A program made the translations under genes and the position numbers. DNA of 64,000 bases from Rhodohalobacter barkolensis (GTDB lineage Bacteria; Bacteroidota; Rhodothermia; Balneolales; Balneolaceae). Positions 55,028 through 64,000 of the stretch are shown piece after piece (the stretch's first letter is position 1; the number at the start of each line of letters is the position of its first letter). The DNA is taken from contig NZ_PISP01000005.1 in NCBI RefSeq assembly GCF_002834295.1, forward strand, positions 49,114 to 113,113, given 5' to 3'. The notes beneath the pieces are model-generated. The model saw only the letters and a program-made list of their open reading frames with translations, was not told the DNA's origin and did no database searches.

Positions 55028-56509
55028 ATGAAATTAAGTAATCTAATTAAGTTTACTGCAGTTATAGCCCTACTTTTTGCTTATACGGGTTGTAACGATA
55101 TGCTGGAGAATGTAGAGCCATCTACATCCGTATCAGGTGAACAGGTCTTAACAACTGCTGATGGAGTTGAAGGACTGCGAGCCTCGATGTATGGAAAAAT
55201 TCACGGTAGTTTTGCCTACCAAACTGAGTACTTTGTTGGACCCAGTGCGTTTACGGACGAAACCCGTAACCGTCCCGGTTCTACCCGTTACCAAGCATTG
55301 AACCAGGCGGTTCAAAATGTAGGTACGGCACACATTGCCAGTTGGAATGCACATTATGAAGTGATACAGGATGCCAATCTTATGATTGGAGCTGTAGAAC
55401 CCGATGTACTACCGGCCGCTACCTACGATAGGTATCGAGGTGAGGCATTAGCACTTCGGGCATTTGCTATGCACAATCTGGTAAAAGTTTTCGGATATGA
55501 TCCGGGTAATTTTAGCCAGGGTGAAATCGAAGATCCATGGGAAGAAGGTGTAATCGTCAGAACAGAACCGGTACTTGACGTAACTGATGCTGACCTTCGC
55601 CCAAGAAGCTCGGTAACTGAAGTTTATAATCAGATTATCACTGATTTAACGGATGCAAAAGCTTTGCTATCGGGTATTAATTCAGATAACCGTTATGCTA
55701 CCGAAGCATTTGTAGATGGTATGCTGGCAAGAGTTCATCTTTATGCCGGTAACTGGGGTGACGCTGTCACTTCTGCTCAGAATGCAATCACAAATAGCGG
55801 CAGATCTCTCGAAAATACTGATGACGGTGTTGCCGAAATGTTTAACGAAAACACCGGCGGTCATCCGGAAGCCCTATTTAAAGTGGTGGTAGATCCATCT
55901 ACAGAGAATGGCGATTGGAATAACGACGGACCCGGTACCTATACATCTACCGGCTTCCTGGCACAGCTCCCTACTCAATTCTTAATTGATAAGTATGAAG
56001 CGGGTGACTACCGACTTGGCTGGTACAGAGATTGTGTTGAAGCTCAGAGAATAGCTTTAAACCAACCAACCGGTTGTGATGCTGTTAATGACAATGGTTT
56101 TTCACTGGTTAAATTTAATGGAGATAAAGGAAATCATGTAGATGACCTTCCATTTATGAGACTTGCAGAAATGTACCTGATCTGGGCCGAAGCTGCTGCT
56201 AAGGATGTAGATAGCCCGGCAGCCGGAGTTGCTCCACTGCAAGATCTGCTGGACGCCAGAAATGGTGGAACTGTACCGGCTACTGCATTGACTGACATGA
56301 CTGCATTTGAAGATTTCATTCTTGATGAGAGAATGAGAGAGCTTGCTCTTGAAGGTCACAGATTTTATGACCTGAAGAGACTGCAAAGAGATATCCGGAA
56401 TCCAGACGGGTCCATTAAAATGAGGGCGGAAAATTATCGAATTTTGCCTCAGCTTGGTTCAGGACTCCGTAATGTCAATGAGCTTCTTGTTGAAAATCCG
56501 GGATACTAA
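55028..56509 (+). CDS. SusD-family substrate-binding lipoprotein 2
   Basis: 493 residues from ATG 55028 (MKLSNLIKF...AYTGC, Cys22); an upstream TTG at 55016 is unnecessary. Canonical SusD/RagB segments include RGEALALRAFAMHNLVKVFGYD and ERMRELALEGHRFYDLKRLQRD. It binds the ligand of SusC 2. The next lipoprotein starts 43 bp after the stop and is probably part of the operon. Confidence 0.93.
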   Translation: MKLSNLIKFTAVIALLFAYTGCNDMLENVEPSTSVSGEQVLTTADGVEGLRASMYGKIHGSFAYQTEYFVGPSAFTDETRNRPGSTRYQALNQAVQNVGTAHIASWNAHYEVIQDANLMIGAVEPDVLPAATYDRYRGEALALRAFAMHNLVKVFGYDPGNFSQGEIEDPWEEGVIVRTEPVLDVTDADLRPRSSVTEVYNQIITDLTDAKALLSGINSDNRYATEAFVDGMLARVHLYAGNWGDAVTSAQNAITNSGRSLENTDDGVAEMFNENTGGHPEALFKVVVDPSTENGDWNNDGPGTYTSTGFLAQLPTQFLIDKYEAGDYRLGWYRDCVEAQRIALNQPTGCDAVNDNGFSLVKFNGDKGNHVDDLPFMRLAEMYLIWAEAAAKDVDSPAAGVAPLQDLLDARNGGTVPATALTDMTAFEDFILDERMRELALEGHRFYDLKRLQRDIRNPDGSIKMRAENYRILPQLGSGLRNVNELLVENPGY

Positions 56510-56552
56510 ATTCTCATAATCATCAAAGATAATTTCTAAATCTTTTTATCCT

Positions 56553-56996
56553 ATGAAAGTAAAACTATTAATAATCGCACTTTTGCCGCTTCTATTCGCG
56601 AGTTGTGATATGAACGACTTGTTCGATGAAGGCGATACGAAAAAGACCTATGACGGACCGGCACAGGTCGCTTTCTTCCCCGATGAAAGGGAAGTGAGTG
56701 ACGATGACGGTTCAACGTCTATTGAGATCCAATTAATTGGAGAACAACGTGACAGCGACTTAGCAGTCTCTTTCAGTACTGAAGGTGATGCGGTGGCAGG
56801 TACACATTACAATGTGTCTACACCATCACCCATTACTTTAGAGGCCGGAACCAGCACGGTTGATATCGTCATTGAATTGATTGCCGACAGTGTACCTGAC
56901 GGAGAAGAAGTTCAATTGATTCTCAATCTTGATGGTGGAGATGGCGTTGAAGTTGCTGAAAACTACAAGTCATCCAGAATCTTTATTCAGGATTGA
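56553..56996 (+). CDS. Lipoprotein with a Calx-beta-like domain, SusCD 2 operon
   Basis: 147 residues. Lipobox FASC (Cys18) then an acidic beta-sandwich: STSIEIQLIGEQRDSDLAVS, GTHYNVSTPSPITLEAGTS and VDIVIELIADSVPDGEE, a Calx-beta/DUF4843-like pattern. Such small surface lipoproteins often accompany SusCD pairs and may help ligand binding. It ends just before a strong terminator. Confidence 0.8.
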   Translation: MKVKLLIIALLPLLFASCDMNDLFDEGDTKKTYDGPAQVAFFPDEREVSDDDGSTSIEIQLIGEQRDSDLAVSFSTEGDAVAGTHYNVSTPSPITLEAGTSTVDIVIELIADSVPDGEEVQLILNLDGGDGVEVAENYKSSRIFIQD

Positions 56997-57026
56997 CCTG
57001 ATTCCGTAACAAAGGAATAATTCTAT

Positions 57027-57063
57027 AGGCTGTACTCATTCATTTGAGTGCAGCCTTTTTTTA
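57027..57063 (+). terminator. Terminator of the SusCD 2 operon
   Basis: AGGCTGTACTCA/TTGAGTGCAGCCT hairpin with one mismatch, then a run of T. It follows the Calx-beta lipoprotein. Confidence 0.85.
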
Positions 57064-57343
57064 TACGTTTTTATCTAAAGCAATTGAAATTTGAAGAAGT
57101 GCGGACGCATACTTTATAGCAACTGGGCTGTAAGTAGACTGAAAGGAGTTTTGATTACTACAGCTGACGGCGTTTCGCCTGGATGAATGAAGCTGAAATA
57201 AGAAACTTTGGTTCGTATGGTTGTGGAGTTACCACAAGTTGCCAGTGAAGGTTCCGGCAGATATTTCTTAATTCAATGCTAAAGCCGGCTTTTAAAATTC
57301 AGAGAACTGTCATCATTTTTAATGGTGCTAAGCCGATCCGGTT
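57064..57343. other. Gene-free stretch between convergent genes
   Basis: No gene or clear repeat seen between the SusCD 2 terminator and the convergent lipoprotein gene. Confidence 0.4.
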
Positions 57344-58027
57344 TTAAACACTATCACTTTTTATAAATGGACTTACTTTAATAATTTTTTGAAAAGCGGA
57401 TTTGATAACATTTTGATAACTGGTGGTTGCATCATCACCATATAAAATATGGCTGGCATTCACCATGCCCCAGCCGATCTCTCTTTTCTGCTCATTATCC
57501 CAAATAATGTATGCAGTGTCTAATCTGATCCTGTTTTGTGGATCTCCTTCATGGCCGGCGTAAGATCCTCCACCCGTCTCAACCTGATAAGAGGAAAAGT
57601 GATACTTATCCAGAATCACTGTAAATCTGGAATTAATATTAGATGTTGATAAGTCTGTACCCTGTTTTGGACTGATTAAATTTATGGGGCCAGCTTCCAG
57701 TTCAAATCTTCGGCTTTCGAGCTGATCCGGAACCAGGTCTTCACTTACTTTTTTGCCAACTACCGGAGATTGGGTTTGCTGGCGAAACAGTTGAAGTAAA
57801 TCGTTATCAAAAATCATTTTTTCAGTGGGACGCAGGGCACCATAAACGTGATCGGGGAAATAGTTGTAGAGGGGTTCGGGTTCAATAATCAGCAAAGACA
57901 CGGAAGTTTCCCGTGCCTGGAGATGAGTATCCGTTTCATCTTGAAGCAGAACTTGTGTGGTGTTGTTATTGCAGGAAATGATAAAAAGAAAAGCCGCAGC
58001 GCAAATGAAGAAAGATTTAATGCTCAT
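57344..58027 (-). CDS. Lipoprotein of unknown function
   Basis: 227 residues with lipobox FIISC (Cys19) from ATG 58027. The body has FELEAGPINLISPKQGTD, SRFTVILDKYHFSSYQVETG and a likely globular end (IDTAYIIWDNE-like, EIGWGMVNASHILYGDD). I do not recognise a family. It lies opposite the SusCD operons and converges with SusCD 2, so a link to uptake is only possible by location. Confidence 0.7.
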   Translation of the reverse strand: MSIKSFFICAAAFLFIISCNNNTTQVLLQDETDTHLQARETSVSLLIIEPEPLYNYFPDHVYGALRPTEKMIFDNDLLQLFRQQTQSPVVGKKVSEDLVPDQLESRRFELEAGPINLISPKQGTDLSTSNINSRFTVILDKYHFSSYQVETGGGSYAGHEGDPQNRIRLDTAYIIWDNEQKREIGWGMVNASHILYGDDATTSYQNVIKSAFQKIIKVSPFIKSDSV

Positions 58028-58664
58028 AGTGATGCTCGATCGTAGATATATAAAAGTAAGAGTTGTGATAATGAATTGGCCAGCTCCTTGCTGAATAGTT
58101 GTGTGCTAAATTACCAATAAATCAGGACGTAACATATTAATACAGCAGTAAAATGTCTGTAAATAAAAGTTAATTATTAGGATGAGTCTATATAGATCCG
58201 GAGTTAAGCAAAGTGATTCTGTTTTATCCACAGAAACTTTTGTGACTTCGTTTTTACTCTCTTTTATTCACATTAAAGATTGTGAAACAAATCAGGTAAA
58301 AATTTAAAATAAGTGAACGTTTCAAAAAGCTATCTGTCTGCAATTCAAATATTTGAGTAGTTGTTTAATACACTTTTACAAGTTTGAATTGAATATTTCT
58401 TTAGGACTTAAAAGTTGAATTATATTTGACATAGGGTTGACCGAAAACTATACTTGCCTCGAGGTTGATGTTCTGTAAACTGTAATTATTACATCAATCT
58501 ATCTATCAAATGATACCCCTTTAGCATTAAAACACTCCGCTATAAGGAGGAAAAAATCATCTATATAAATCAACCAAAATGCAGAACATTTGTGATCAAA
58601 TCGTTCACTCTAATCATTCATCGATTCTGTTCTGCACTAATCAAAATATCATATGAGGTAAGTT
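58028..58664. other. AT-rich region upstream of SusCD 3
   Basis: 637 bp without a credible gene. It holds the divergent start region of the lipoprotein at 57344 and the leader of SusC 3. TATATTTG at 58421-58428 is a possible -7 element, 237 bases before the SusC start, without a clear -33 box. A 61-residue frame near 58592 is judged accidental. Confidence 0.4.
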
Positions 58665-61600
58665 ATGATTCAGAAGATACTTCAGTCATTAACGAGCCTG
58701 TTGCTGCTTGTTGCTATTTCCGGATTTGCCGGACTGGCACATGCACAGACAGGAACCCTTACGGGTACCGTTACTGACGAGTCTACAGGTGAAACGCTTG
58801 TAGGTGCAACCGTAATGATCGTGGATCTCGAGCGCGGAGCTCCAACGGATATTGAAGGAATGTATATGATCGACAACATTCCAACCGGTACCTACGAGGT
58901 GCGGTTTTCATACGTTGGTTATACTACTGTAACAGAAACCATTGAAATCTCAGAAGGCGAGAATGTCTATGATCTGGAAATGAGCATGGATTCAGCCGGA
59001 CTGGATGAAGTTGTGGTAACAGGTTACGGAAATTTTTCTGACCGGAACTTTACAGGCTCTGTATCTCAGGTGAGTTCAGAATCATTTGAAAATGCACCTG
59101 TTTCATCCATTAATGAAGCATTAAGCGGAAATATTGCCGGTGTTAATATTTCACCTTCAACCGGTACCCCGGGTGCAGTACAGCAGGCGAGAATTCGAGG
59201 AATCAGTTCCATTAACGCCAGCTCAGCACCTTTGTATGTAATTGACGGTGTACCTGTTCAAAGTGGGAGTAATGCACAATCAACGGCTACAAGTTCACTG
59301 GATGTGCTATCAAGCATTAGTGCTAATGATATAGAGTCAGTGACCGTACTAAAAGATGCTTCTTCTACCGCTCTTTATGGAGCCAGAGGATCTAACGGTG
59401 TTATTGTTATTGAAACCAAAAGCGGTAGTTCCGGCGATGTTCAATACTCTCTCTCTATGCAGAGAGGTGTGAATAACCGTGCCGTAGACGGGCCGGGTAC
59501 TTTGAATGCCAATGAATGGGATCAGTTGTTTTACGACTCAGCAGGAAATTACCTTGAGTCTTTAGGTGCTCCTTCCGATAGAGCATCAGTTGATGCACTT
59601 CTATTCCCAAGCGGTTGGGATGGTGAGACAAGTACGGATTGGGGTGATGTTGTTAGAAATGACAATGCCATACAGCAAGAGTACCAATTGGCTGCGCAAG
59701 GTGGTAATGACCGAACGACTTTTTATACCTCTGCCAGCTTTTTTGAACAGGAGGGTCAGGCTATTGGCTCCGGTTTGGAAAGACTATCCGGTAAGTTAAA
59801 TCTAACGCATCAATTTGATGAACGGTTAACCTTCTCAAATAACTTCTCCGGTTCATTTGTTGAACAGGATGGAATTCTTGAAGGTGCCGGTTACTTTGGA
59901 AGCCCTGTATTGGCTGAATACTTCATGTTGCCGACTGATAACGCATACAATGAAGACGGTTCTCCAAATCTGGGTTTATCCTCGAATATTTTCAACCCTG
60001 TGTATGTTCAGGATACAGATATCGATAGAAAACGTAATATTCGCGTGATCAACAATACCAATCTGGATTTTGAGATCACCGATAATCTGGCATTCTCATC
60101 AAACCTCTCTCTGGATTATCTGTTAACGGAAGAGAAATATTATGATAATCCGTTCTACGGAGACGGTGAAGATGTAAGAGGTGCGGTTGATGACATCAAC
60201 ACCCGTAACTTCAACTATGTTTGGAGAAACAGTCTGAATTATATTTATCAGGCAAATGAGCAAAATCTCTTTGATTTCCGATTCATTTCTGAAAGCCAGA
60301 AGAACAAGAATAACTTTCTGGAAGCCTATGGTGAAGGGATTGCTGCTGCAAATCTATACAACCTGAATACAACGGCATCTCCCCAGTTTGTAGGATCCAG
60401 CACAACCGACTGGGCTGTACAGTCGTTCATCGGTTTGGTAAACTACCGATATGACGATAAGGTGATTGTTGACGGTAGTGTTCGTCACGAAGGAAATACC
60501 CGTTTTGGTGAAGATAACCGATGGGGTACATTCTGGTCATTAGGTGTAGGATACATCCTTACGGAAGAGGATTTCTTCGCAGATATTGAGGGGCTCGATT
60601 TTCTAAGAGTTCGAACCTCATACGGTCAGACAGGTAATGCAAGTATTGGTTTAAATAACTACCAGACACTGGTAGGATTTGGCGGATATAACGATCAGCC
60701 GAATATTCAGCCAACTCAGTTTGGTAATCCTAACCTGACATGGGAAAAAGCGAATTCGTTTGACGTATCCGTCGACTTTGAAGCATTTGAGATGCTGGAA
60801 GGTGGTGTAAACTTCTTTAGAAAAGATAGCTACGACCTTCTGTTTAATGTTCCACTCTCGCGCGTATCCGGCCATAATTCACAGGTCCAGAACGTTGGAG
60901 AACTTTACAATCAAGGATTTGAGTTTGAACTGAGTGCCGATATTGTCCGTACTCAGGATTTCGGATGGAATCTTGGCGGTAATTTAACTTTGGTGGAAAA
61001 TGAGATTACAGAGTTACCCCGTGATCAAAACGGTGACCCAATCGAAATTACTTCCGCAACACGATACACAGCTGTTGAAGGCTATGAAGTGAATGCGTGG
61101 TACATGAGAGAATGGGCCGGCGTTGATCCCGATAACGGTGATCCGCTATGGTATATGGATGACGGCGAAGGTGGCCGCACAACTACCAATAGTTACAATC
61201 AGGCGGATACCTATTACCAGGGAGCCAATGCTCAGCCAACGACTTACGGTGGTATAAACACTCGCGTAGATGTGAAAAACTTCTATGTACAGGCCAATAT
61301 GAGCTTTGCACTAGGATACAAAGTGTTTGATAACTGGGCTAATTATATGAGGTCAGACGGAAACGGCGGATTTAATGCTGCCTTTGGCCAATACGGAACA
61401 GCAGCTGACTACTGGGAAGAACCGGGTGACATTGCAGATAATCCACGTCCGGTACTTTTCTCAACAAATCAGGCAAATGCCGCGTCGTCACGATTTTTAT
61501 ATGACGGTGATCACATAAGGCTGAAGTCTCTGAATATTGGGTACAATATTCCAACTCAGCTTATTGAGCAAGTTGGTCTATCATCGGCTACACTCTTCTT

Positions 61601-61736
61601 TAACGGGAGAAATCTATGGACCTACGCCTTTGATGACGATCTGAAATGGGATCCGGAGCAGAAAGCAGACGGATTTACCGACTTGAATGCTCAGCCAATG
61701 AGATCATTGACCTTTGGATTAAAAGCAAATTTCTAA
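58665..61736 (+). CDS. SusC/RagA-family TonB-dependent transporter 3
   Basis: 1023 residues: signal peptide (about 1-27, GLAHAQ), carboxypeptidase-like domain (GTLTGTVTDESTGETLVGATV), plug (LDEVVVTGYGNFSDRNFTGS, ARIRGISSINASSAPLYVIDG) and barrel ending in Phe (TFGLKANF). No STN domain. Start ATG at 58665. It pairs with SusD 3, 13 bp downstream. Confidence 0.93.
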   Translation: MIQKILQSLTSLLLLVAISGFAGLAHAQTGTLTGTVTDESTGETLVGATVMIVDLERGAPTDIEGMYMIDNIPTGTYEVRFSYVGYTTVTETIEISEGENVYDLEMSMDSAGLDEVVVTGYGNFSDRNFTGSVSQVSSESFENAPVSSINEALSGNIAGVNISPSTGTPGAVQQARIRGISSINASSAPLYVIDGVPVQSGSNAQSTATSSLDVLSSISANDIESVTVLKDASSTALYGARGSNGVIVIETKSGSSGDVQYSLSMQRGVNNRAVDGPGTLNANEWDQLFYDSAGNYLESLGAPSDRASVDALLFPSGWDGETSTDWGDVVRNDNAIQQEYQLAAQGGNDRTTFYTSASFFEQEGQAIGSGLERLSGKLNLTHQFDERLTFSNNFSGSFVEQDGILEGAGYFGSPVLAEYFMLPTDNAYNEDGSPNLGLSSNIFNPVYVQDTDIDRKRNIRVINNTNLDFEITDNLAFSSNLSLDYLLTEEKYYDNPFYGDGEDVRGAVDDINTRNFNYVWRNSLNYIYQANEQNLFDFRFISESQKNKNNFLEAYGEGIAAANLYNLNTTASPQFVGSSTTDWAVQSFIGLVNYRYDDKVIVDGSVRHEGNTRFGEDNRWGTFWSLGVGYILTEEDFFADIEGLDFLRVRTSYGQTGNASIGLNNYQTLVGFGGYNDQPNIQPTQFGNPNLTWEKANSFDVSVDFEAFEMLEGGVNFFRKDSYDLLFNVPLSRVSGHNSQVQNVGELYNQGFEFELSADIVRTQDFGWNLGGNLTLVENEITELPRDQNGDPIEITSATRYTAVEGYEVNAWYMREWAGVDPDNGDPLWYMDDGEGGRTTTNSYNQADTYYQGANAQPTTYGGINTRVDVKNFYVQANMSFALGYKVFDNWANYMRSDGNGGFNAAFGQYGTAADYWEEPGDIADNPRPVLFSTNQANAASSRFLYDGDHIRLKSLNIGYNIPTQLIEQVGLSSATLFFNGRNLWTYAFDDDLKWDPEQKADGFTDLNAQPMRSLTFGLKANF

Positions 61737-61749
61737 AAGAGATTAAACA

Positions 61750-63138
61750 ATGAGAAAACTAAGTAAATATATATTAGCACTGCTCATCGCAGCAGGTGTA
61801 TTCACAGGGTGTGACGACTTTTTGTCGCCTTCTGTGGATCAAAACGTTCCAACAGAAACAGCTGTTGAGAGCGTATCAGATCTGGAAGCCGTAGTTTACG
61901 GTGTATATGACGACCTGAACAGGGTTGAACTCTACGGACGTGATTTTTACGTATCCGGAGATGTGATGTCGGATAACGCATGGTCTAACGCCAACTCTGG
62001 TAGATTTGTAGGGCAGGATCAATTCAACTTCACTACAAACAGCGGATATGCGTTAGGTGTCTGGGATGTCTTTTATGAGGCGATCGCCGGAGCAAATATG
62101 GCCATTCAAAGTGATTTGGAATCTGATGCAGATGTGGATCACTTTAAAGGACAGGCTTATGCACTGCGGGCATTCTCACATTTCAATTTGCTGCAGGCAT
62201 TTGGTCAGCAGTATGTTGACGCCGGCGACCCTGCCGATGGTGTGCCGTACTCAGTAGAGTACAGAACGGCAGCTGAAGCAGATGGAGATTATCTCCTGCC
62301 CGAACGTGAAGCGATTGCTAACGTGCTGGCTAATATCGAAGACGATCTCGAAACAGCCGTTGATTTGATTGATCCAAGCAGAGTTGATGTGGTTGAGATG
62401 AACTACTGGGCGGTTCGGGCACTTCAAACCCGTTTTTATCTCTACACGGGGCAAGATGACCTGGTTGTGGAAATCGCTGAAGATATCATCAATAACAGCG
62501 GTTCCGAGATTACATCTGCTGAAGATCTGGTTGCTGACTGGGAATCCGGCAGCGGACCAAATTCACTTTTTGAACTCGCATTTACCAATACTGACCGTTT
62601 AGGAACAGATAATATCTCCCGCATATATAGAGATACAAATTATGGTGATGTTGAAGCGAGTGACGATCTGATCAGTTCGCATGCTGCTGATGATGTAAGA
62701 CTTGACCTTTACTCTTCTGATGGAGATACCCATAGAATGGTGAGCAAATATTCAGACGAACTTGGTTCAGATAATGTTCGAGTGATTCGTTTTGCAGAAG
62801 TTGTTCTGAACTATGCAGAAGCTCTTGCAAATGGAGAGCCAGGCGAAATGACGGCTACAGAAGCATTGAATATGCTTGCTGATGAGCGTTATGAAAATGG
62901 TTCCCCATACACGGCTGCAACAGTGGACGATGTTCTTTTAGAACGTCGACTGGAGCTGGCCATGGAAGGGCATCGTCTGTATGACCTGATGCGAACCGAA
63001 CAAGATATCGTACCGGGCGACGGAAGTTCGGCCAGAGGTGAAACCATAAACTATGGTGATTATCGGTTAGCACTGCCCATTCCGGAAAATGAGATCAGAG
63101 CCAATTCGGCAATGACGCAGAACGAAGGGTACAACTAA
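61750..63138 (+). CDS. SusD-family substrate-binding lipoprotein 3
   Basis: 462 residues with lipobox VFTGC (Cys21). Core segments are YALRAFSHFNLLQAFGQQY, VIRFAEVVLNYAEALANGE and LERRLELAMEGHRLYDLMRTEQD, which fits a classical SusD/RagB. It ends with a typical ALPIPENEIRAN motif. Start ATG at 61750. A terminator follows 25 bases after the stop. Confidence 0.93.
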   Translation: MRKLSKYILALLIAAGVFTGCDDFLSPSVDQNVPTETAVESVSDLEAVVYGVYDDLNRVELYGRDFYVSGDVMSDNAWSNANSGRFVGQDQFNFTTNSGYALGVWDVFYEAIAGANMAIQSDLESDADVDHFKGQAYALRAFSHFNLLQAFGQQYVDAGDPADGVPYSVEYRTAAEADGDYLLPEREAIANVLANIEDDLETAVDLIDPSRVDVVEMNYWAVRALQTRFYLYTGQDDLVVEIAEDIINNSGSEITSAEDLVADWESGSGPNSLFELAFTNTDRLGTDNISRIYRDTNYGDVEASDDLISSHAADDVRLDLYSSDGDTHRMVSKYSDELGSDNVRVIRFAEVVLNYAEALANGEPGEMTATEALNMLADERYENGSPYTAATVDDVLLERRLELAMEGHRLYDLMRTEQDIVPGDGSSARGETINYGDYRLALPIPENEIRANSAMTQNEGYN

Positions 63139-63163
63139 ACTAATCTATTCAAGCTTAATTGCT

Positions 63164-63198
63164 AAACCCGCTCCGATTACTCGGTGCGGGTTTTTTTT
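63164..63198 (+). terminator. Terminator of the SusCD 3 operon
   Basis: AAACCCGC and GCGGGTTT arms around a 14-nt loop, then a run of T. Confidence 0.8.
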
Positions 63199-63366
63199 AT
63201 GTCTTGTAAATTCTGGATGGATATGGTTGAATTTCTGAATACTTATTTACTCTATTGGGTGATGAAATTTAGAGTTTAAAAAATGGACAGAGAGCTTCCC
63301 GTAAAGCGAGACCCATATTTGTTGCATGACAAAAATTCCGTATTTGATAGGGGAATCAGTTGTGCA

Positions 63367-63454
63367 GTGCATCTGGCACTGGGTATGAAGGGACTGTGTT
63401 TTGTATCCCCAAAATAAATTGTGGAGCTATATTGTGTTATCGTGTTTGCGACAC
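63367..63454 (-). repeat. Composite palindrome unit M, decayed partial
   Basis: Decayed P3 (63367-63379), P2 (63407-63426, mismatched) and P1 (63442-63454, GTGTTTGCGACAC). No P4-P6. Same orientation as I-L. The 110 bp to unit N hold no gene. Confidence 0.6.
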
Positions 63455-63563
63455 TGGGTTGTGTAATATATATCTTACTTTTTTTATGGATGATTTTTCA
63501 AAGTTAAAAATGATTGGGATAAGACGACTGTAATAATTCGAAATTGATTACGATCCACACCCA

Positions 63564-63834
63564 ATGGCGTAGCCATGCCCAACATCATAGCCACAGGTTT
63601 CAACCTGTGGTAGGTGAGGCTAACGAAATGCAGAATACCGTAGGTATGGAACACGTGCTTGGTATGAATTATACCAAGATTCAAACCCTGTCAGGTCTGG
63701 GATTACAACATGATCTTTAGCCAGGAAATCCCCGGTCACGTGGATCGTGCCTACGGCACTCTGTGGGTTTGTTTAGCATTTTGTATCCCCACAATAAATT
63801 GTGGGGCTATGATGTGTTAGCGTGTCTATGACAC
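63564..63834 (-). repeat. Composite palindrome unit N with P7 remnant
   Basis: P6 ATGGCGTAGCCAT (63564-63576), P5 CCACAGGTTTCAACCTGTGG (63591-63610), P4 ATACCGTAGGTAT (63635-63647, compensated stem), a half P7 (CCTGTCAGGTCT near 63688), P3 GTGCCTACGGCAC (63747-63759), P2 (63787-63806), P1 (63822-63834). Confidence 0.85.
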
Positions 63835-63931
63835 TGGATTATTCAATATGGTTTAACCTTCTGTGATTTTGTTCAGGGCCTTTTACAACGAATGGGTAGG
63901 GATTTCGATACGGTTCTGCTTTCCAACCCAA

Positions 63932-64000
63932 ACGGCGTGGCCGTGATCCACATCATAGCCACAGGTTTCAACCTGTGGTTTTAGAGTCGGGAAAGAGCGT
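63932..64000 (-). repeat. Composite palindrome unit O, cut by window end
   Basis: P6 ACGGCGTGGCCGT (63932-63944, stem changed on both sides) and P5 CCACAGGTTTCAACCTGTGG (63959-63978). The unit continues beyond the window. Confidence 0.75.

Noticed and set aside
58592..58777. 61-residue frame overlapping the SusC 3 start
   Set aside because: It overlaps the real start in another frame and has no supporting features.

Overview
The window looks like a chromosomal segment of a Bacteroidota/Balneolota-type bacterium, possibly a Balneolaceae relative (inference; no marker gene is present to prove it). The reasons are three SusC/SusD outer-membrane uptake pairs, many lipoproteins with short lipoboxes, a PgsA/PgpA/CinA/FtsX housekeeping layout, an L-lysine 6-aminotransferase beside an ornithine aminotransferase, and weak Shine-Dalgarno signals for most genes.

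Layout. 1-22 kb is mostly housekeeping: the 3' end of a secreted protein, miaB, a predicted seven-bladed propeller lipoprotein, a two-domain FKBP lipoprotein, pyrE with an unknown partner, pgpA-pgsA, cinA with a coupled outer-membrane barrel, ftsX, a Fur-type regulator, a long-chain acyl-CoA ligase, a DUF1499/LOG/cysteine-desulfurase run, purL, a diheme cytochrome, an SDR, and the paired transaminases Lat and RocD. 23.4-24.3 kb holds an initiator tRNA followed by tandem modules of degraded tRNA fragment plus small GIY-YIG gene, one of them frameshifted. 24.5-25.9 kb holds a REP-associated tyrosine transposase (RAYT, IS200-like Y1 family) with its own palindromes. 26-39 kb carries a Na+/solute symporter, an acetyltransferase, an ornithine-racemase-like enzyme, a ParE-type toxin-antitoxin pair, an M23 peptidase, a SIMPL protein, a 2021-residue multi-PAS histidine kinase and an M20 amidohydrolase.

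39-64 kb is an accessory region: alanine racemase and three SusCD operons embedded in at least 15 copies of a composite palindromic unit (named A-O here). The typical unit is about 230 bp with six hairpins: three on the left, a short spacer, and three on the right with mirrored loops. In unit G the spacer is replaced by a second RAYT gene (43765-44226). The simplest reading is that unit G is the autonomous element and the others are internally deleted, MITE-like derivatives. Units A-H lie in one orientation and I-O in the opposite one, with the switch at the first SusCD operon. The linkers between units are also repeated, so the arrays probably grew partly by segmental duplication. The first RAYT (25017-25481) shows the same mirrored design with unrelated stems. 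A third palindrome (P7, AGACCTGACAGGTTTT arms) sits just downstream of several stop codons and probably doubles as a terminator.

The RAYT/composite-palindrome system is the most unusual content. The tRNA/GIY-YIG array and the giant orphan PAS kinase come next. All assignments come from reading the sequence; no database search was made.
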